NCBI RefSeq assembly: GCF_901686465.1
Contig: NZ_LR594487.1
Span: 964,894-1,028,893 of the forward strand
Origin: Halorubrum sp. DM2
GTDB lineage: Archaea > Halobacteriota > Halobacteria > Halobacteriales > Haloferacaceae
DNA: 64,000 nucleotides
Reading direction: 5' to 3'
How positions within the stretch are numbered: position 1 is the first letter of the stretch; the number at the start of each line of letters is the position of its first letter. The notes beneath the pieces are model-generated. The model was given only the letters and a program-made list of their open reading frames with translations, ran no database searches and was not told the DNA's origin. Shown here one piece after another: positions 41,131-48,646 of this stretch. Made by a program: the position numbers and the translations under genes.

Positions 41131-44100
41131 GAACACGGACACAAACAGCGACGAAAGCGACGGAGAACAGAGCGACGAGAAGACGCTCGCGACGCGAGCG
41201 AAACTCGCGGTCCTCGCGCTGTGGGCGTGGGTAAAACCGCGGGCGCAGTCCGCGGTCGAGCGCGTCCGAGACGAGTTCGCGCAGGCGACGAACGAACTCG
41301 CGCCGCAGCTGCGGGGCGCGCTCTCGGGCGTGTCCGTGCCGAAGCGCGCGCTGAAGCCGCTCGCGCTTGTGGTCGTGCTGCTGTTCGCGGCCGTCGCGCT
41401 CGGACCCGCGGCACCGTTCGCGAGCGACTCGGGACCGATCGACAACGGGACCGAGCCGGTCGTCGGAACGACCTACGAGCCCGTCGACGACGGCGAGTAC
41501 CGGAACGTTGTGACGAGTCGGCTCGGGAGCCTCACGTCCGACGCGCCGCCAGCACCGAACGAGGTGCGGACCTCGGCCGGGAGTCAGACGATGAGCGTCG
41601 AGACGACGATGCGGGACGGCGAGCCGGCGATCGTCCTCGAAGACGACCGGACGCACGAGGGTCGGTGGGTCGCGATCGAGACCTCGTGGTTCGACGAGAA
41701 CGTCGGCGAAGTGCCGGAAGCGGCGTACATCGAACACGAGAACGGAAGCGAGTACGCGTCGCCGATCGAGACGCGCGGCGGCGAGGCAGCGTTCTACGTT
41801 CAGGAGTTCTCGACGAACACGGTGACGTTCTCCGGCGAGTTCACGATCTCGGCGACGGCGACGGACGGCGACTCGTTCACCTACAACGCGACCGACGGCG
41901 GTGACGACCTGTCGATCAATGTGACGGGCGTATCAAATTCAGGACGTCGGGTAGTGACCTCGTCGTCAACATCGTCAACCTTTGATATTGGCGGCAACCA
42001 GCCCCCCCAACCCCCGAGCGGAGCGTCTAACCCTGTGGTAAGAGTGAACGGAGCGTTAGGCGACACAACCTCCGTTGTGGAAACCGGAGACGGCTCAACT
42101 TCATATACATTCGACCAACCGCCAGCCGCCGTAAAAAACGGGACAATTACGATTTACTCTAATTATGTGTCTGAGGTGAGCGCGACCGTCTCGGTCAAAG
42201 TCGACGGGACGACCGTGTTCTCTGAGAGTACGACATTGCCCGCTGAGGACGGCGAGAGGTCGTTTGATTACACGCTAAATAATAACGAAACAATCTCGTC
42301 AAGTCTCACCTATGAAGTGTCATCCGATAATGATGCGGCATATTTCAGAAATACTAACGGATATGATCTGATAGCAACGGGACCAGCCGCCGCTGACTCT
42401 GTCACCGTTACTCGTGGGTCAGAAACCGCGACAATATCCAACTACGACTCTGCGACAAACAATCAAACAGAGATCCCGCTTAGTGATGGACAGAACACGG
42501 TTGAAATCGACTCAACCGGCGTCGAATCGATCGAGACAATCTTCATCGAATCGACACAGACGGTCGATCCCGTCGTGGAAGTGAACGGCGAGACCGTTTC
42601 GTACACCGGTACGCTCGCAGATGGCGAGATAGTCCCGCTAGCGGCGAATGACTCGTGGATCGCCGAGGGGCAGAACACGGTGAACGTCTCGGTCGGCGAC
42701 GGGACGCTCGCGGCAGGCTCGCCCGCGCCGCAGGTGGCGCTTGACTACCACCACGATGTCTCAAAGAGTCGCACCATCGACTACACGGGAGAAGCGTTCA
42801 GCGAGCGCTACGCGGTCTCGGAGTCATGGAACGAGGACACGGCGAACGCATCGCTGACGATTCCGTGGGCGTCGGACCGCGTGATCTCGCTGCGGTCAGT
42901 GACGGTCGAACACCGGGACGCCAACGGGAACGTGGTTCAGACGATCGACTCGCCGACGTACGCGTTCGAGAACGGGTCGGTCGTCGTCGAGCTCGGCGAC
43001 GTTCAAGCCGGCTGGGAGACGACCGTCTCCGCGACCGGCTCGAAGGTGAAAGTCGAGAACGCGGACCTGACGGTCCTCAAGCCGACCGCGCAGGGCAACG
43101 ACCTGAACAGTACGGTGCGGCTGAACAACCCCGGCGACGACGTCTACCTTCGAGTGGGCGCGACCGAGCAGGGACAGCAGCTCCACTACCTCTCGAACGC
43201 GTCGTGGGACACGGCAGAGGCGAGCCGGATCAGCGCGGACGGGACGAACGAGATCCACATCCCGAACGCGCCGGACAACGGCGAGGCCCATCTGCGGACG
43301 CTCCCGCTCGCGTTCGACGTGAACAGCGGTGCGGTCGACGTTGACGTGCCCGACGAGCGCGTGAACACCGCGGAGCCGGTCTACCGCATCGGACCGGGCG
43401 ACCGGACCGGTGACCAGTACTCGGTCACGCACGTCGACGCGGCCGACGGGAAGCCGTACGTCCTCTTCGACGAGAGCGACGACATCGTCCTCGACCAGGG
43501 ACTCGCGTCGAGTCCGCTGACGCTGTCGGCGACCGAACCGGAGGATCCGCACGTCATCCAGTTCCGGCAAGACGACGGCACGGCGACCGGAAGCGGCGAC
43601 AGCGGCACGATCGGCTCGGTCGCCGGCGGCGCGGCCCCGATGGTCACGAACTCGCGACCGTTCAGCGCGCTCTCCGGGCTGATCCCGGGACCGGGCGTTG
43701 TCGTCGTCGGACTCGCCGGCCTCGTCGGGCTGGCGGTCCTCTCGCGAGAGACGAGCCTGTTTGACGAGGGCACGCGGTCGGATGCGGTCGCTGACGCGGC
43801 GAAGGACGTGGGCGGCCGTGCCGGCGGCCTCGTCGAGCGCCTGTTAGAGAACGAGATCGTCGTCGCGGTCTTGATGCTTGGCGCGGGAGCATGGTTGCTC
43901 TCGTCGGGTGTGTTCGGACCGACGGAGCGGCTGATCGTCGCGCTCGGCTCGGTGCCGGTCGCGATGTACCTCGCGCTGCGCCAGTTCGGGACGTTTGACT
44001 TCCGCGTATGGGCCGGCTCGACCGCGGTCGTCGCGGTGCTGGGTGTGGTCGTGCTCGCGCCCGACGTCTTCGAGACGATTGCCGACGAGGCGGGCGTGAT

Positions 44101-44230
44101 CATCGTCGCCGGCGTGATCCTGCTCGGGTGGAGAGCGCTGTCGGCGTGGCGCGCGGAGGCGTCGACGCCGGACACGGTCAACCAGTTCGAGGTGGAGACG
44201 ACCGACGAGGGGAACAATGGCGGGAACTGA
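41123..44230 (+). CDS. Giant surface protein with exchangeable A+T-rich domain
   Basis: 1035-aa membrane protein. A cytoplasmic N-terminus of about 70 residues is followed by an uncleaved anchor (LKPLALVVVLLFAAVALGPAA). About 700 extracellular residues rich in Asp/Thr/Ser beta-strands and N-glycosylation sequons (NGT, NGS, NTT types) follow. Four membrane helices lie in the last 200 residues. Residues about 270-510 are encoded by distinctly lower-G+C DNA (41933-42650) than either side, as if a domain had been swapped in. It is the best candidate for receptor-binding or vesicle-surface protein of the element. No known spike family recognised. Confidence 0.72.
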   Translation: MPKNTDTNSDESDGEQSDEKTLATRAKLAVLALWAWVKPRAQSAVERVRDEFAQATNELAPQLRGALSGVSVPKRALKPLALVVVLLFAAVALGPAAPFASDSGPIDNGTEPVVGTTYEPVDDGEYRNVVTSRLGSLTSDAPPAPNEVRTSAGSQTMSVETTMRDGEPAIVLEDDRTHEGRWVAIETSWFDENVGEVPEAAYIEHENGSEYASPIETRGGEAAFYVQEFSTNTVTFSGEFTISATATDGDSFTYNATDGGDDLSINVTGVSNSGRRVVTSSSTSSTFDIGGNQPPQPPSGASNPVVRVNGALGDTTSVVETGDGSTSYTFDQPPAAVKNGTITIYSNYVSEVSATVSVKVDGTTVFSESTTLPAEDGERSFDYTLNNNETISSSLTYEVSSDNDAAYFRNTNGYDLIATGPAAADSVTVTRGSETATISNYDSATNNQTEIPLSDGQNTVEIDSTGVESIETIFIESTQTVDPVVEVNGETVSYTGTLADGEIVPLAANDSWIAEGQNTVNVSVGDGTLAAGSPAPQVALDYHHDVSKSRTIDYTGEAFSERYAVSESWNEDTANASLTIPWASDRVISLRSVTVEHRDANGNVVQTIDSPTYAFENGSVVVELGDVQAGWETTVSATGSKVKVENADLTVLKPTAQGNDLNSTVRLNNPGDDVYLRVGATEQGQQLHYLSNASWDTAEASRISADGTNEIHIPNAPDNGEAHLRTLPLAFDVNSGAVDVDVPDERVNTAEPVYRIGPGDRTGDQYSVTHVDAADGKPYVLFDESDDIVLDQGLASSPLTLSATEPEDPHVIQFRQDDGTATGSGDSGTIGSVAGGAAPMVTNSRPFSALSGLIPGPGVVVVGLAGLVGLAVLSRETSLFDEGTRSDAVADAAKDVGGRAGGLVERLLENEIVVAVLMLGAGAWLLSSGVFGPTERLIVALGSVPVAMYLALRQFGTFDFRVWAGSTAVVAVLGVVVLAPDVFETIADEAGVIIVAGVILLGWRALSAWRAEASTPDTVNQFEVETTDEGNNGGN

Positions 44231-44552
44231 TCCCGTCCTCGTCACGGGCCTGCTCGCGGAGTACACGAGCGAGTCCGTGTTCGCGGTCCTGATCGGTGCG
44301 CTCGTGCTGCTGCGGTTCCGCCGGTACAAGGCTGTCGGCGGTGCCGCGGTCGGTGCGGTCTCGTCGGTGGCGACAGTCGTCGTGGGCGTGTTCGCGACGC
44401 TCGTGCTGCTGGTCGTGCTCGGCTACTGGGATCCGCCCGTCTCGGAGATCGTCGGCGACACGCTCGCTGCGGGGCGGGCGTTCTACGATCTCGTCGGCGA
44501 GTGGGTCCTCCAACAGACTGTCGAGCGGCTCGACGACGTCGCGGCCGCATAG
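44217..44552 (+). CDS. Small membrane protein G, last of the structural run
   Basis: 111-aa protein (MAGTDPVLVTGLLAEYTSES) with two helices, VFAVLIGALVLLRFRRY and SSVATVVVGVFATLVLLVVLGYW, and an amphipathic tail (LAAGRAFYDLVGEWVLQQTVERLDDV). The ATG overlaps the end of the 1035-aa gene by 14 bases. It closes the run; 44553-44682 contains no further gene. Confidence 0.68.
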   Translation: MAGTDPVLVTGLLAEYTSESVFAVLIGALVLLRFRRYKAVGGAAVGAVSSVATVVVGVFATLVLLVVLGYWDPPVSEIVGDTLAAGRAFYDLVGEWVLQQTVERLDDVAAA

Positions 44553-44682
44553 CCCCGGTCGCGAACTGGCGGCGCTTTCTCGGCGCGTGCTGCGTCGTTG
44601 TGAGCGTTTACTACCAATCTGGGATGTTCCACAGACGAATCCCACAAAACACCGCAGGAAGTATTTGATTACTCAGATAACA

Positions 44683-45291
44683 CTATTCTACGAGCCAGCC
44701 GATGACCGCCCCTTTCTGGTGATGCGGGTGCTGGAGTCCGTCGAAGGTCTCTATCGCAACAGTCTCGATGTCGATGTCGTACCAGTACTCGACATCAAGT
44801 GCGAACTTCTCCGCGATGCGCTCGGCACGGAGCTGCTCGTACTCCTCGTCGTTCTTCTCGTAGTAGAGGCCGAGGAGGCCTGCTGGGGTGCCGAACGCGG
44901 ACTGTGTGAGTTTCTCCGCGTCGGTGAGCAGTGATGACGAACTGCGCTCCGGGAACGGACTGAAAATACTCTTGTACATATTCGGGTCGATGTTCCCGTT
45001 GTCGCGGCGAAACCGGAGCAGCTTCGCCTCAACGGGAAGCTTCTGGTCGCCGGTGTCAATCACGAGATCGCAGCGGCGACCGCTGCCGGGATATGTGACC
45101 TCCCGCTCGATGTGTGACGGAACCGGACCGCCGTCTGAGAGAGCAGCGAGGATCTTTTCGAGCTGTCGCTCCTCCTCAAATGGCCCCAAGCCGGGATCCC
45201 ACCGCTCGTGTTCGGCCGTCACGTCAACGTCGGGGATCACGTTTGCGAAGTCGTGAGAGAGGTCTTCGAGGGTTTCAGAAGAGGTTGCCAT
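44683..45291 (-). CDS. PD-(D/E)XK-like nuclease
   Basis: 202-aa protein. GRRCDLVIDTGDQKLPVEAKLLRF contains the D-x(n)-E-A-K core of the restriction-endonuclease fold, with an upstream Glu (IEREVTYPGSGRRCD). The rest is charged and includes SSSLLTDAEKLTQS. It stands alone on the minus strand between the structural run and the putative origin. It could resolve replication intermediates or attack competing DNA. No cognate methylase is adjacent, although the element carries two elsewhere. Confidence 0.72.
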   Translation of the reverse strand: MATSSETLEDLSHDFANVIPDVDVTAEHERWDPGLGPFEEERQLEKILAALSDGGPVPSHIEREVTYPGSGRRCDLVIDTGDQKLPVEAKLLRFRRDNGNIDPNMYKSIFSPFPERSSSSLLTDAEKLTQSAFGTPAGLLGLYYEKNDEEYEQLRAERIAEKFALDVEYWYDIDIETVAIETFDGLQHPHHQKGAVIGWLVE

Positions 45292-45527
45292 GAGTGATAT
45301 TCACCTCGGGCTGGTCTCAGGCTTACGATGAACGGGCCGGAAAGTAGATCTTGTCGATGAGTAGATACAGTAGCAGTTTTCGACCATCTCGAAGACTTCA
45401 CGTCGTAAGGGAATCTGACAATCTGCCTTCTCACGGTTCCCATCACCGAAAAACCGCGCTCAAACCACGGAGAGGGTATCCTACGACCGTTCTGTACGTT
45501 CCACGTGCGGAGGGGTGCGGTGCGGTA

Positions 45528-45595
45528 GACCGGAGCCGTTCTGGCTCCGGTCGTTATTGTCTCCCCCCTTAGGGGCTACACCCGTAGGGTCCCCT
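45528..45595. other. Tandem hairpins in non-coding segment
   Basis: A perfect 10-bp stem GACCGGAGCC (45528-45537) / GGCTCCGGTC (45543-45552) with a 5-base loop is followed after 18 bases by a second hairpin. The second is AGGGG-CTAC / GTAG-GGT-CCCCT (45571-45595) with loop ACCC. Together they form a compact structured block in the 578-base gene-free space 45292-45869. A replication-initiation site, a small RNA or a strong terminator is possible. Confidence 0.55.
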
Positions 45596-45682
45596 GCTAA
45601 CCTACCCACGGACCGCAACCGCTGAAACGGCCGTTCTCGCGACGCTCGACGCACCGAGAGACGCGATCCGGTGGATGGAGTT

Positions 45683-45808
45683 AAGAACCATTATGTTTTA
45701 AAATTCGGTCGGTGGGGTAGCGGAACGCACGGAGCGGCGGATCGGACGGCCACCGACACGCCGGCTTAACCAACATCGGACGCGAGACGGCGCGAAGTGT
45801 TGGTTAAG
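45683..45808. other. Candidate replication origin or operator of the element
   Basis: An A+T-rich stretch (45683-45706, containing TTATGTTTTAAAATTC) in G+C-rich surroundings could unwind easily. About 60 bases further is an 11-bp inverted repeat, CTTAACCAACA (45765-45775) / TGTTGGTTAAG (45798-45808), with a 22-base spacer. It lies just beyond the 3' end of the large HTH gene. Inverted repeats next to an A+T-rich element and a replication gene are the usual plan of haloarchaeal plasmid origins, but here the position is downstream rather than upstream of the gene. Confidence 0.45.
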
Positions 45809-45869
45809 ACGCGAAAAAGAGACGGAGCAACAGCTGTCGACCGAGAGCGAACACCGCGCCGCGAGCGAC

Positions 45870-47549
45870 CTACTGTATCCAGGAGCGGCGATCGGTCCGG
45901 ACGCGGACCTCGTCGCCGTCGAGGTACTCCTTCTCGAGCGCGTTCGCCAGCTGGTGCGGCTTCAGCGAGAGGTCCTCGAAGTACGCCCACTCGGAACTCC
46001 GACCACGATCGTCGTCGCCGGCGTCGTCGACGTCTTCCAGGTCGTCGTCGCTCTCCTCCTGGTCGCCGTCGCCGACGGAGCTCGGATCGTCGCGCTCCTC
46101 GCGACGCTCGCGGCGCTCCTCGGCGCGTTCCATCATGTCCTCGATCTGGTCGTCCGGGTAGATCCGCCGGAGGATCTCTTTCGAGCTCTCGAGCGCGGCC
46201 GGCGACGGGAACACGACGAGGACCGGATTCGAGATCTTCTCACAGACACCGATCTCCGCGAGCCGGGAAACGTGGTAGCGGATCGTTGAGCGGGCGAGCC
46301 CGGTCCGCTCCTCAAGCGTGTCGTACGACGCGCCGCTCTCCGTGGCTACCACGGTGAGGATGTCGTACACGGCCTGCGTGTTCGCTTTCAGCGCCTCGCG
46401 GTAGACCTCGGTCGAGACGGCCTCGAAGCGCTCACGGAGCTGTTCACGGCGACCGGTCGGATGCGGGTACCGGTACTCGGGGAGACCGGGACCGTTCTGG
46501 AAGTCGTCAGCGACGAGCTCGTCGCGACCGACGCCGGACCAGTCGAGGTGAGACGAGACGATCGTCCGGAGCGTCGACATGACGTCGTCCCACTCGTCGA
46601 CGTGCGGGAGGGCTCCGTCGCCGTCGACGCCGGCGAACGACGCCTCGAGCTTCGGGTGGTGCGCCGGGTCCTCGCGCGGGATCTCCGCCCACCCCGCGGC
46701 CTGATAGCACTTCAGTTCGATGTCGAAGCGCGTGCGGTCGAATCCGAGAAGGTGCCACCGGTCGGCGTCGACGAGCGCCTCTAGATATCCCTCTCGTTGG
46801 CGCTTCTGGTGAGCGTCGATCTCCGACATGCCGCCGTAGGCGATCAACTCGCGCGTCCGGTCGAGCGTCTCGACGACCTGGCGCTTCCAGCCGATGTCGA
46901 ACCGGTGGTGCGCCTCCGCCTTCTGGATCCGGCGCGAGTCCTCGTCGCGGTCCGCGAGGAGCCGACCGCGATCGACGTCGAGGGCGGCCTCGAGGAGATC
47001 GAACATCCGTCCCTCGACCTCCTCGGACTCGTCGGCCCACGTCGTGGAACAGCGGACCAGCGAACCCTCTCCGTACTGGAGGGTGAGATCGCTCCCGTCC
47101 TTGTAGTTGAGATCCGCGAACTGCGGGAGCACGCGGAGCGAGCACGCGCGACCGGTCTTGTACAGGTCGCCGTCCTCGTCGCGCTCGCGGAGGGTGAGGT
47201 CGTACTTGTAGTACGCGGAGTAGTCGTCGCCGGTGCCGGTTCCGGCCTTCCACCGCGACGAGGTGAGCTTCACGACCCACTCGCGGCCGGGAGTCGGAGC
47301 GTCGAGCCACTCGTGGTCCCGCTCGTCGAGCTCGGCGACGATCCCCGGCTCCTGGTCGCGGTCGCCGACGACCTCGTACCACAGCTGGTGAACGGCAGAG
47401 TAAACCGAGAGCTCCCGGTCGACGTCGTTGAACACGGCCTGAACCGCCGCGCCGTGGGCGACGGGCTCGGGACCGTGTCGGTCCTGAATACGGGGGTTGG
47501 GGAGCGAGCCGATCGACGCATCGGGCGTCGAGGGCGCGTCGATGCTCAC
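45870..47549 (-). CDS. Large HTH protein, possible replication or control protein
   Basis: 559-aa protein of a type seen in haloarchaeal plasmids and proviruses, whose role I cannot state with certainty. Residues 60-240 form an alpha/beta domain with HQLWYEVVGDRDQEPG and a conserved-looking EWVVKLTSSRWKAG. Residues about 390-450 are a winged helix (TQAVYDILTVVATESGASYDTLEERTGLARSTIRYHVSRLAEIG). A Glu/Arg coiled part and an acidic linker precede the C-terminus. The GTG at 47549 overlaps the preceding stop. Its place next to the candidate origin favours replication, with transcriptional control as the alternative. Confidence 0.65.
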   Translation of the reverse strand: MSIDAPSTPDASIGSLPNPRIQDRHGPEPVAHGAAVQAVFNDVDRELSVYSAVHQLWYEVVGDRDQEPGIVAELDERDHEWLDAPTPGREWVVKLTSSRWKAGTGTGDDYSAYYKYDLTLRERDEDGDLYKTGRACSLRVLPQFADLNYKDGSDLTLQYGEGSLVRCSTTWADESEEVEGRMFDLLEAALDVDRGRLLADRDEDSRRIQKAEAHHRFDIGWKRQVVETLDRTRELIAYGGMSEIDAHQKRQREGYLEALVDADRWHLLGFDRTRFDIELKCYQAAGWAEIPREDPAHHPKLEASFAGVDGDGALPHVDEWDDVMSTLRTIVSSHLDWSGVGRDELVADDFQNGPGLPEYRYPHPTGRREQLRERFEAVSTEVYREALKANTQAVYDILTVVATESGASYDTLEERTGLARSTIRYHVSRLAEIGVCEKISNPVLVVFPSPAALESSKEILRRIYPDDQIEDMMERAEERRERREERDDPSSVGDGDQEESDDDLEDVDDAGDDDRGRSSEWAYFEDLSLKPHQLANALEKEYLDGDEVRVRTDRRSWIQ

Positions 47550-47725
47550 TCGGAATCACCTCGACACCTGTAGCAGACGACACCGCGCCCGGAGGTATCA
47601 CCGCCACACTCGGGACACTCGTACTCGGCCAGGTCATTGAGGTCAACGTCGTCGAACTGCCGCTCGACCGAGCACATGCGACAGTACCCGCTCGGTCGCT
47701 GAGTCGGGTGCGGACACCCCGTCAT
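47546..47725 (-). CDS. 59-aa zinc-ribbon protein
   Basis: Small protein (MTGCPHPTQRPSGYCRMCSV) with three CxxC pairs (CRMC, CPEC, CYRC) plus Cys4 and His6, enough for two zinc sites. The GTGA overlap at 47546-47549 couples it to the large HTH gene. Such tiny zinc fingers are common in haloarchaeal viruses and plasmids, often with unknown regulatory roles. The ATG at 47725 overlaps the end of the next gene upstream. Confidence 0.65.
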   Translation of the reverse strand: MTGCPHPTQRPSGYCRMCSVERQFDDVDLNDLAEYECPECGGDTSGRGVVCYRCRGDSE

Positions 47726-47946
47726 GGGCTACCCCCCGATCCGTCGGGCGTTTCGAGCACGTCGAGGACGTTCCACCAGGTGACCAGCTGGCAGCTGTGG
47801 CACACGTGTTGGAACGACCCGTTCGATGGGTCGCCGACGATCTCGGCGGTCCGCTTCTCCGTGGTCTTTCCGCAATTCGTACACTTCGCCACGAGCAGCG
47901 GGCCGACGTGACCTACGCCGGGAGCCAAGCGCGTCTCACTCGACAT
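47722..47946 (-). CDS. 74-aa zinc-finger protein
   Basis: Starts MSSETRLAPGVGHVGPLLVA and has CTNC and CHSC knuckles about 28 residues apart, suggesting a single zinc site, followed by a short acidic/Pro tail. It is the third of four small genes reading toward the large HTH gene and overlaps its neighbours at both ends. A longer upstream frame is less likely because it crosses the next gene. Confidence 0.65.
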   Translation of the reverse strand: MSSETRLAPGVGHVGPLLVAKCTNCGKTTEKRTAEIVGDPSNGSFQHVCHSCQLVTWWNVLDVLETPDGSGGSP

Positions 47947-48073
47947 CGTCCACCTCCTCGTCACCTTCCGAATCGTCCTCGTCGGCGAGTTCGTCGGGAA
48001 GGTTCCCGTTCTCCTCGGCGAGCCGGAGCTGCTCTGCGAGTGTACTCGCGTGACCGGGATCGTCGTCGCTCAC
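47936..48073 (-). CDS. 45-aa acidic protein
   Basis: GTG start at 48073 in a GTGA overlap (VSDDDPGHASTLAEQLRLAE at the start). The product is strongly acidic with one amphipathic helix (STLAEQLRLAEENG) and an Asp/Glu tail. It overlaps the 74-aa gene by 11 bases. It may be a small protein-binding partner of the zinc fingers; function unknown. Confidence 0.5.
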   Translation of the reverse strand: MSDDDPGHASTLAEQLRLAEENGNLPDELADEDDSEGDEEVDDVE

Positions 48074-48297
48074 GCGGACGCACCCCCGTCGGTGTCGGCG
48101 TCGCCGTCGTCGGGCGTGTACTTGTACGCGCTGTCGGCGGTGCCTACCGTGAACTGGTCGGGACGGTTCGGACACCCGACGAGGTGACCGTACTCCAGAT
48201 CGCCGTTGATGCTGCGAGTACAGCGTGCGCCGCAGGTGTCACAGAAGAACTCGCGGTCCTTCTCGGCTGTGAACGAACCGGAGTATCCGAGGCTCAC
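48070..48297 (-). CDS. 75-aa zinc-finger protein, first of the small operon
   Basis: Begins MSLGYSGSFTAEKDREFFCD with GTG at 48297 and has CDTCGARC and a distal GCPN, a possible single zinc site. An AGGAGGTG about 8-10 nt before the GTG is a good ribosome-binding site, unusual among the mostly leaderless genes here. It opens the operon 75-aa / 45-aa / 74-aa / 59-aa / large HTH. Confidence 0.65.
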   Translation of the reverse strand: MSLGYSGSFTAEKDREFFCDTCGARCTRSINGDLEYGHLVGCPNRPDQFTVGTADSAYKYTPDDGDADTDGGASA

Positions 48298-48400
48298 GCA
48301 CCGACACCTCCTGTGCCGGAAACCCGCCGACGGCTCTGGGGGTCGCTAAGAGTTCTGGCGGGACAACGAGAAACGGCCCTCTCTAGAAGTAGCGGAAGTA

Positions 48401-48481
48401 CGGAAATTAGGTGGCTGGGGAGTTGTACGGCCCCAACCGCGGTGGCATAACGCCGACCGCTTCTGAGGTGGGCCAACACGG
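48401..48481. other. Right attachment region (attR) at tRNA-Ile
   Basis: AGGTGGGCCAACACGG (48466-48481) is identical to 13892-13907 and overlaps the tRNA 3' end by 13 bases. The accessory block GTGGCTGGGGAGT (48411-48423) also recurs at the left end. Since the whole tRNA is retained on this side, crossover occurred within the tRNA 3' part. Confidence 0.88.
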
Positions 48482-48542
48482 ATTTGAACCGTGGACCTCC
48501 CGGTTATCAGCCGAGCGCTCAACCTGACTGAGCTATTGGCCC
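48469..48542 (-). tRNA. tRNA-Ile (anticodon GAU)
   Basis: A 74-nt cloverleaf without encoded CCA. The acceptor pairs GGGCCAA with TTGGCCC, with discriminator A. The D arm is GCTC...GAGC, the anticodon stem CTCGG... CCGGG carries the loop CTGATAA (anticodon GAT), and the T arm is CACGG-TTCAAAT-CCGTG. CTCGG/CCGGG leaves one G-T pair. The element integrated into its 3' end, and the gene stays intact. Confidence 0.96.
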
Positions 48543-48573
48543 AGGTGAGCGCATTCAGTCGTTGCGCGGGTAG

Positions 48574-48582
48574 GATTTTAAG
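48574..48582 (-). promoter_or_regulatory. TATA box of tRNA-Ile
   Basis: GATTTTAAG on the plus strand (CTTAAAATC on the coding strand) is centred about 36 nt before the tRNA 5' end, a normal position for an archaeal tRNA promoter with a short leader. Confidence 0.6.
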
Positions 48583-48646
48583 GGTTTCCTTTCGGGAGCC
48601 GCCCCGCCGTGTGGCGGTTTCACGGGGGCTCTCGGGGCCCGCGCCG

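Larger units (their letters stand above)
13892..48481. mobile_element. Integrated element (virus- or plasmid-like) in tRNA-Ile
   Basis: An element of about 34.6 kb bounded by a 16-bp direct repeat derived from the 3' end of tRNA-Ile(GAU). It has a tyrosine integrase next to the distal repeat, its own Orc1/Cdc6 and a second possible replication protein. It also has a block of membrane/secreted proteins with a P-loop ATPase, and lower-G+C cargo including a HerA-NurA locus. The overall plan resembles integrated haloarchaeal pleolipovirus-like or vesicle-forming plasmid elements. No tail, portal, terminase or double-jelly-roll capsid gene is recognisable. Confidence 0.9.

Noticed and set aside
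45351-45572. 73-codon plus frame in the gene-free segment
   Set aside because: It runs through the tandem hairpins, is basic and shows no codon bias of a haloarchaeal gene.
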